Shown piece by piece: positions 59,529 to 64,000 of a stretch of DNA of 64,000 bases. The notes beneath the pieces are model-generated. The model was not told the DNA's origin, searched no databases, and saw nothing but the letters and a program-made list of their open reading frames with translations. The translations under genes and the position numbers were made by a program. The stretch comes from Natrinema salinisoli (GTDB lineage: Archaea; Halobacteriota; Halobacteria; Halobacteriales; Natrialbaceae): NCBI RefSeq assembly GCF_020405205.1, contig NZ_CP084469.1, forward strand, positions 2,542,001 to 2,606,000. Direction: 5' to 3'. Every line of letters begins with the position of its first letter. Positions within the stretch are counted from its first letter, which is position 1.

Positions 59529-60344
59529 ATGACAACAAACGACACATCACAAGAAGCGATCAGCCTGTTGCAGGACCTCGGGCTCCAGGAGTACGAAGCG
59601 CGCTGTTTTATAGCGTTGAACAAACTGCCGAACGGGACGGCGAAGGACATCCACGAGATCTCCGAGGTCCCCCGGACGAGAGTGTACGATGCGATTCGCG
59701 TCCTGGAGTCACAGGGGCTGGTCGAGGTACAGCACACGAGTCCGCAGGTGTACCGCGCCGTCGGAATCGAAGAGGCGACGCAGACCCTGCGACAGAAGTA
59801 CGAGGATCGGATCGCGACCCTCGAGACGCATCTCGAGAACACGGAAGTACAGGACGTCGACGATGACGATCAAGTACAGGAGGTCTGGTCACTGACCGGC
59901 CACGACGCGATCGAGTCGCGAACGATCGAACTGATCAAAGAGGCGGAGTCCGAAATCGCGTTGCTCGTCGTCGACGAGGACATTCTCTCCGAGACGCTCC
60001 TCGAGAGTTTGCAGACGGCAGCACGGAACGACATCTCGGTCGTCCTTGGCGGGCAGACGGAAACGATTGCCGACACGCTCGGTTCCGAGACCTCGACGAC
60101 CAGCGTGTTCGAAACCGGTCTCGACTGGCTCACCGGCTCCGCGAGCGATAACGAAGTCGCGATCAGTCGCATCCTGCTCGTCGACCGCGAGACGCTCCTG
60201 ATCGGGTCGTACTATCCGAACAAGCCCGGCGGCAAGACGGAAGAGCAAGCCGTCTTCGCCCGCGGCCTCGAGAACGGGATCGTCGTCCTGCTTCGCCGAC
60301 TGGTGACGGCGGGACTACCCCAGATCAAGGATCCGGGGCAGTGA
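59529..60344 (+). CDS. TrmB-family transcriptional regulator
   Basis: The 271-residue protein has an N-terminal winged helix (QDLGLQEYEARCFIALNKLPNGTAKDIHEISEVPRTRVYDAIRVLESQGLVEV in parts), the standard TrmB start. A coiled region follows and a C-terminal effector part (AESEIALLVVDEDIL, ILLVDRETLLIGS). TrmB proteins control sugar or central metabolism genes; the ligand is unknown. Starts at ATG 59529, preceded directly by the repeated 12-mer. Confidence 0.9.
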   Translation: MTTNDTSQEAISLLQDLGLQEYEARCFIALNKLPNGTAKDIHEISEVPRTRVYDAIRVLESQGLVEVQHTSPQVYRAVGIEEATQTLRQKYEDRIATLETHLENTEVQDVDDDDQVQEVWSLTGHDAIESRTIELIKEAESEIALLVVDEDILSETLLESLQTAARNDISVVLGGQTETIADTLGSETSTTSVFETGLDWLTGSASDNEVAISRILLVDRETLLIGSYYPNKPGGKTEEQAVFARGLENGIVVLLRRLVTAGLPQIKDPGQ

Positions 60345-60409
60345 CTCCGGCGTCTCGGTCACGGCGTCCTCGAAGCGCGTATTGAACGAGCCGTAGCGGC
60401 GCGACCGAG

Positions 60410-61501
60410 CTACTGATACTGTGGCAGCCGATCCGACCGATCCGAGCCGTCGACGAACGGCAGGTCGGTCAGGGCGGCATCGACTTCGTCGCCGCCGACT
60501 CGAACCGTCAACTCGTCGCTCTCGAGACCGTAGTCGACGATCGCGAGCGCGATGACGTCCCCGAGCATCGGGCTCTCGCCCGCGCGAGTCACCTCCCCGA
60601 CCGACGCGTCGCCGTCGAAGACGGCCGCGCCGGAGTCGGGAACGGCCTCGCTCTCCAGGGTCAGCCCGACGAGCCGTCGACTCGGCTGGCCGCGGTTTTC
60701 CACGCGCGAGACGACTTCCTGACCGACGTAGCAGCCCTTTTCGAAATCGAGGGCCGTTCGCAGTCCGAGCACGTTCGGCAGCGTCCCCTCGAGCTCGGTG
60801 TGGAACAGCGGCGAGCCGGCCTCGAGCGCGAGGCTCTCGAAGGTCCGGTAGCCGAACGGGGCGGCGTTGAGTCCCTGATTGAGCAGCGTGTCGTGGACGG
60901 CCGCGGCGTCGTCGGCGGCACAGATCACCTCGTAACTCTCCTCGCCGGTGAGCGCGTCGGTCCGGATGACGGAGACGCCCTCGTCGCCCATCGTCCCGCG
61001 GACGAACGAATAGCGCTCGTCGGGCGAGCCGGCACCGTTGAGGACGCTCGCGATCTTTTCGGTGGCGTGTGGCCCGTGAATCCCGAAGACCGCGTAGTCG
61101 TCCGTCGCGACCCGGATGTCGACGTCCTGGATGAACACCTTCTCGGACCACTCCTCGGCGAGCGGCTCGGCAGTTTCGGGCTGGGTAAAGAGCAGCAGCC
61201 GCTCGCCCGCGTTGTAAACGTAGAGTTCCACCTCGATCCCGCCCTGGGGATCGAGGACGAGCGCGTAACAGCCCGTCCCGTCTTCTTCGGGGACCCTGTT
61301 CGATACCACGTTATCGACGTACTCGACGCGGTCGTCGCCCTCCACGACGATCACGCCGTAGGCGAACTCGAGCAGCCCGACGCCGTTGCGGACGGCCCGA
61401 TGCGTCCGCTCCGGCCGTCCGTAGTGCTCGACGATCCGCCGACCGGCGCGCTCGCCGAACGTGGCCCCGTGATCCGCGTGGATGGACTCGATGACGCTCA
61501 T
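60410..61501 (-). CDS. ygfZ: YgfZ/GcvT-like folate-binding protein
   Basis: The 363-residue protein has the YgfZ signature KGCYVGQE (255-262, Cys at 257) and a GcvT-like fold. YgfZ helps make or repair Fe-S clusters in a folate-dependent way; many archaeal copies are annotated 'aminomethyltransferase', which the motif argues against. No glycine-cleavage partner is adjacent. The ATG at 61501 lacks a strong TATA-like box. Confidence 0.85.
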   Translation of the reverse strand: MSVIESIHADHGATFGERAGRRIVEHYGRPERTHRAVRNGVGLLEFAYGVIVVEGDDRVEYVDNVVSNRVPEEDGTGCYALVLDPQGGIEVELYVYNAGERLLLFTQPETAEPLAEEWSEKVFIQDVDIRVATDDYAVFGIHGPHATEKIASVLNGAGSPDERYSFVRGTMGDEGVSVIRTDALTGEESYEVICAADDAAAVHDTLLNQGLNAAPFGYRTFESLALEAGSPLFHTELEGTLPNVLGLRTALDFEKGCYVGQEVVSRVENRGQPSRRLVGLTLESEAVPDSGAAVFDGDASVGEVTRAGESPMLGDVIALAIVDYGLESDELTVRVGGDEVDAALTDLPFVDGSDRSDRLPQYQ

Positions 61502-61540
61502 GCCTACTCTCTGGGGCCTGACCCCCTCAGGCGTTTCGAT

Positions 61541-61837
61541 TCAAAAAGGGATCCGTTCGCGGATCCACTCGCCGAACGACTGGTCCTCGTCCTCGTCGGT
61601 CGGCTCGTCGGGCACCACGCGCTCGGCGGGCTTGATCACCGTCTCCGACCCCGATTCGACGACGATCAGGTCGTCCTCCTTGAGCGTCGACAGCGCCGTC
61701 TCGAGTTCGTCGATATCGACCTCGACGGCCGCCCGGAGCTCGAAGACGGTCATTCCGTCGTCGGCGCGATCGACCAGCGCGTCGAGTACCGCTACCTCCG
61801 TCCCCTCCCGGTTCCGGTACTCCCGCTTTGCTCTCAT
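61541..61837 (-). CDS. Small winged-helix protein (DUF6432-like)
   Basis: The 98-residue protein MRAKREYRNREGTEVAVLDALVDRADDGMTVFELRAAVEVD (parts: MRAKREYRNREGTEVAVL, DDGMTVFELRAAV) contains a helix-turn-helix and an acidic end FGEWIRERIPF. I recall this family as DUF6432. A start at MDIQ (61849) is possible. It lies 39 bases from the YgfZ-like gene on the same strand. Role unknown, probably regulatory. Confidence 0.8.
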   Translation of the reverse strand: MRAKREYRNREGTEVAVLDALVDRADDGMTVFELRAAVEVDIDELETALSTLKEDDLIVVESGSETVIKPAERVVPDEPTDEDEDQSFGEWIRERIPF

Positions 61838-62049
61838 CTGTATGTCCATTCGACCACCCGGGATTTGACGTTTGCCGTTCCGCGGACGATCCACGGCCAC
61901 CCTAGACTCGAGAACGGGCCTGACCGCGATTCAGCGAGCCGCCCACCCCTCGACCCACCGTCATCGAACTGCCCGATTCGCGAGAGTGTAACGCGACTGA
62001 GGCGAACAGGCAGCACGTTTTTTATGCACTGGGTCGGTACGGTCGCACA

Positions 62050-63096
62050 ATGGTCCTGCGATGTTCGCTGCTCGGACACGACTTCGGCGAGGCCGAGGTC
62101 GAACGCGAGCGCGAAGAACGGGGCAGTGAAGTCGTCGTTACCGTCCAGGAGTACGAAGAGTGTGCCCGCTGTGGCGAGAAACACGTCATCAGCGAGAACA
62201 CCGAGGTCACCAGCCTCTCCGCCGGAACGGACGCCGACTCGATCCCCGACGAGCCCGATACCGAACCGCCCGAACCACCGCTCGAGTCCGACGCACCCGA
62301 CGGCGATCCCGACGGGGACTCCGAATTCATCGATGCCGACGACGCCGTCGCCGAGATGCCCGACGGCGACGACGCCGAACTCATCGACGCGGACGACACC
62401 GAGCCGGCCGGACCCGAGACCGAACCGTCCGCGACCCCGGAGCCGGACTCGACGACCGCCGCTGTCCCGGGAGCCGATGCTGACGGCGATACGGGCGGGG
62501 TCGATCTCCCGACCGACGACGCCACCGACCCCGTCACCGACGACGGTGAGATCCTCGAGGACGACGAGGACTCGCCCGACCGGGATCGCGATCACGGCGA
62601 GTGGCCCGACTCCGACGACGTCGGCCCGCCGGTCGGCAGCGAGTCCGAGCCGGCCACCTGGCCGGACGACGCGGCCGACGCCGATCCGGACGCCGACACC
62701 GGCGGTCCCGACCCGGCAGCGATCGACGACGACGCCGTCCTGCTCGAGGACGACGAGACAGCGAGCGGCACCGAGACCGGGGCTCCCGGGGGTACCCAGG
62801 GGACGACCGGGGCCGCAACGGACGCGCGGTCAGTGACCGCTGATCCCCCGGACCCCGCGACCGACGCCGCCTCGGACCCCGCGACCGACGCCGACTCGGG
62901 AACCGGTATCGAGCGCGCCGCGTCCGCACCGACACCCGCCGAGAGCAGCGGCGGACCGGCCGAGGACGTCCCGACCGAGTTCTACTGCCCGCGGTGTGAG
63001 TACGTCGCCCCCGGAGACCGGAGTTCGCTTCGCAGCGGTGACATCTGCCCCGACTGCCGGAAGGGCTATCTCAGCGAGCGCGAACGCCGACAGTAA
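62050..63096 (+). CDS. Protein with N- and C-terminal zinc ribbons and a long acidic linker (DUF7093-like)
   Basis: The 348-residue protein begins with MVLRCSLLGHDFGEAEV. The first Cys pair (CARCGEKH, near residue 38) and the C-terminal CPRC ... CPDC zinc ribbon (near 315-338) are joined by about 240 residues of Asp/Glu/Pro/Ala/Thr-rich disorder. I recall the family as DUF7093. TTTTTTATGC about 28 bases upstream supports the start. Function unknown. Confidence 0.8.
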   Translation: MVLRCSLLGHDFGEAEVEREREERGSEVVVTVQEYEECARCGEKHVISENTEVTSLSAGTDADSIPDEPDTEPPEPPLESDAPDGDPDGDSEFIDADDAVAEMPDGDDAELIDADDTEPAGPETEPSATPEPDSTTAAVPGADADGDTGGVDLPTDDATDPVTDDGEILEDDEDSPDRDRDHGEWPDSDDVGPPVGSESEPATWPDDAADADPDADTGGPDPAAIDDDAVLLEDDETASGTETGAPGGTQGTTGAATDARSVTADPPDPATDAASDPATDADSGTGIERAASAPTPAESSGGPAEDVPTEFYCPRCEYVAPGDRSSLRSGDICPDCRKGYLSERERRQ

Positions 63097-63295
63097 CGCG
63101 GATCGAACCGGAATCGGACGACCACTCGGTTTGCGTCAGTTCGGGCTCGCCGCTCGTCGACGCTCTCTCGCTTTTCGACCCGACCCCCGGTCGACAGCGG
63201 CCCGAATCGACAGTCTCCCCCGCCCGAGGACCCATCAGACACCCGAAACGTCGGGTATGAAAAGAGGTAAACACTCCGCCGTGTTTCTTCGAGCC

Positions 63296-63679
63296 ATGAA
63301 GGAGTACAAGATGCGTCGCGGTGAATATCTCGAGGAGCGAATTCCCGACATGGAGGCAACCATCGAGGACTACTTCGGCCCGATCACGGGGACCGAGGAG
63401 TACAAGGGCAACGACCTCCACGTGATCGGCGAGCCCGACAACCCGGTCTTCGAGAAAGTCGTCGTCGGCACCGTCGAATACTCCGGCAAGAAAGACAAAC
63501 TCGGCGTCGAGTTCTACGAACGCGACCCCACCGAGCTCGGCCCCGACGAACTCGAGGCCGCGGGCGAGGCCGTCGACGCGAAAAACGACTTCCTGCTCGA
63601 GGCGACCGGTCGCGACGCCAAGTCCCGTCGCGAATCGATGAAGCGGACGGTCGAAGACGATCCGGATCACGACTTCTAA
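63296..63679 (+). CDS. Conserved archaeal protein (DUF5611-like)
   Basis: The 127-residue protein MKEYKMRRGEYLEERIPDMEATIEDYFG (parts: MKEYKMRRGEYL, DMEATIEDYFG) is acidic with alpha/beta pattern and no membrane segment. It matches a haloarchaeal family I recall as DUF5611. ATG 63296 is preferred because AAAAGAGGTAAAC lies about 28 bases upstream; MKRGKHS at 63257 is an alternative. The following repeat starts directly after its TAA. Confidence 0.78.
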   Translation: MKEYKMRRGEYLEERIPDMEATIEDYFGPITGTEEYKGNDLHVIGEPDNPVFEKVVVGTVEYSGKKDKLGVEFYERDPTELGPDELEAAGEAVDAKNDFLLEATGRDAKSRRESMKRTVEDDPDHDF

Positions 63680-63754
63680 CGAAATTTTACGCTGCGGTCT
63701 ATCGCGAGCGAGGCACGGAGCGTCTCGCTCGCGATGTCCCTCGGTAAAATTTCG
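63680..63754. repeat. Second copy of the nested inverted-repeat element
   Basis: CGAAATTTTAC (63680-63690) and GTAAAATTTCG (63744-63754) are identical to the copy after the thermosome. The inner stem ATCGCGAGCGAG/CTCGCTCGCGAT (63701-63712, 63724-63735) is unrelated in sequence but still a perfect 12-bp palindrome. The tail ATCAAAAGCACTCCTC follows in both. It starts directly after the stop codon of the upstream gene. Confidence 0.75.
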
Positions 63755-64000
63755 ATCAAAAGCACTCCTCCCTCCGTTCCAGGCGCTCGGGAGCGCCTTC
63801 CACATCGGTCGTCGGCCCGCTCGCTCGTTTCACTCGCTCGCGGTCGTCTCGGGTGAGCGCCTGCCCTCCCCCGGGTCGAACGGCTCTCGCGTTGCTCGAG
63901 CCGTCCTCCCGGCCACGGCACTGATACGTCTCGATCAGTCTGTCAATCGGCTTCGTAACGGCTTTCCTCGGGGCGTCGAATATCGCGCACAATGGACGCA
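63755..64000. other. Right edge of window, no assured gene
   Basis: The repeat tail is followed by AGGCGCTC-GGG-GAGCGCCT-like pairing (63780-63797, imperfect) and other GC hairpins. A minus-strand frame open from the right edge to 63756 includes AIFDAPRKAVTKPIDRLIETYQ and could be the end of a gene starting outside, but its last half reads like translated repeat DNA. Undecided. Confidence 0.35.

Noticed and set aside
1-64000. tRNA, rRNA, CRISPR array, complete insertion sequence, origin
   Set aside because: Looked for by cloverleaf-like ends, repeated spacers, transposase motifs and Orc/ORB-like repeats; none could be supported by reading alone.

Overview
The window is chromosomal DNA of a halophilic archaeon (class Halobacteria, probably the Natrialbales/Natrialbaceae, near Natrinema or Haloterrigena). 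The evidence is high GC with strong GC3, very acidic proteins, many haloarchaea-only small proteins, twin-arginine lipoproteins, SecD/SecF, an archaeal GMP synthase subunit B, a thermosome with a GGM tail, and many genes whose start codon lies about 25-30 bases after an A/T-rich TATA-like box (leaderless transcripts). No rRNA, tRNA, CRISPR array or complete insertion sequence was seen. The genus is an inference.

Layout. 1-11.5 kb: small membrane proteins, riboflavin synthase, an epimerase, a PrsW-type protease, an FNT-family channel, ribonuclease FAU-1, an aldo/keto reductase, an acyltransferase and two tiny zinc-finger genes. 11.5-21 kb: secF-secD, a response regulator, glucose-6-phosphate isomerase, a CPBP protease, a PRC-barrel/Nob1 pair and IF-2. 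22-25.5 kb: the pyrG-guaAB-small acidic protein chain with overlapping stop/start codons. 25.5-26 kb holds an unexplained C-rich element. 26-29.3 kb: folate and molybdopterin genes and a medium-chain dehydrogenase.

29.5-36.8 kb is a surface-glycan-like neighbourhood (phosphatase/sulfatase-fold protein, two methyltransferases, a glycosyltransferase, a helical-barrel glycosidase-like protein). It is interrupted at about 31.8-33.6 kb by an AT-richer, virus-like patch with a phiH1-repressor-type winged helix, a stand-alone HalOD1 protein, a lipoprotein and three diverged copies of an intergenic repeat. 37-40.5 kb: a type-1-like IPP isomerase with Ala in place of the usual catalytic Cys, a lipid kinase, a PHP phosphoesterase, then a multi-hairpin leader carrying a 38-codon upstream ORF coupled by ATGA overlap to a 56-residue zinc-ribbon protein. 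40.5-50 kb: an amidase preceded by a MITE-like inverted repeat, lrp/carA, a two-gene operon with DtxR-like iron boxes, a SIMPL lipoprotein opposite cysteine synthase across two palindromes, a second HalOD1 protein and a TraB-like protein. 50-64 kb: thermosome, lrp/glnA, phosphoesterase, a coiled-coil/HhH protein, a gamma-carbonic-anhydrase-like protein, a lone E1-alpha, a TrmB-like regulator, a YgfZ-like protein and several haloarchaeal DUF proteins.

The signals least explained by the genes are: (1) the structured leader/uORF at 39.7-39.9 kb; (2) a repeat at 51.95 and 63.68 kb whose 11-bp arms are identical but whose inner hairpin differs in sequence while staying palindromic, each copy beginning right after a stop codon; (3) the strand-asymmetric element at 25.7-25.93 kb; and (4) the MITE end that may supply the TATA box of the amidase.
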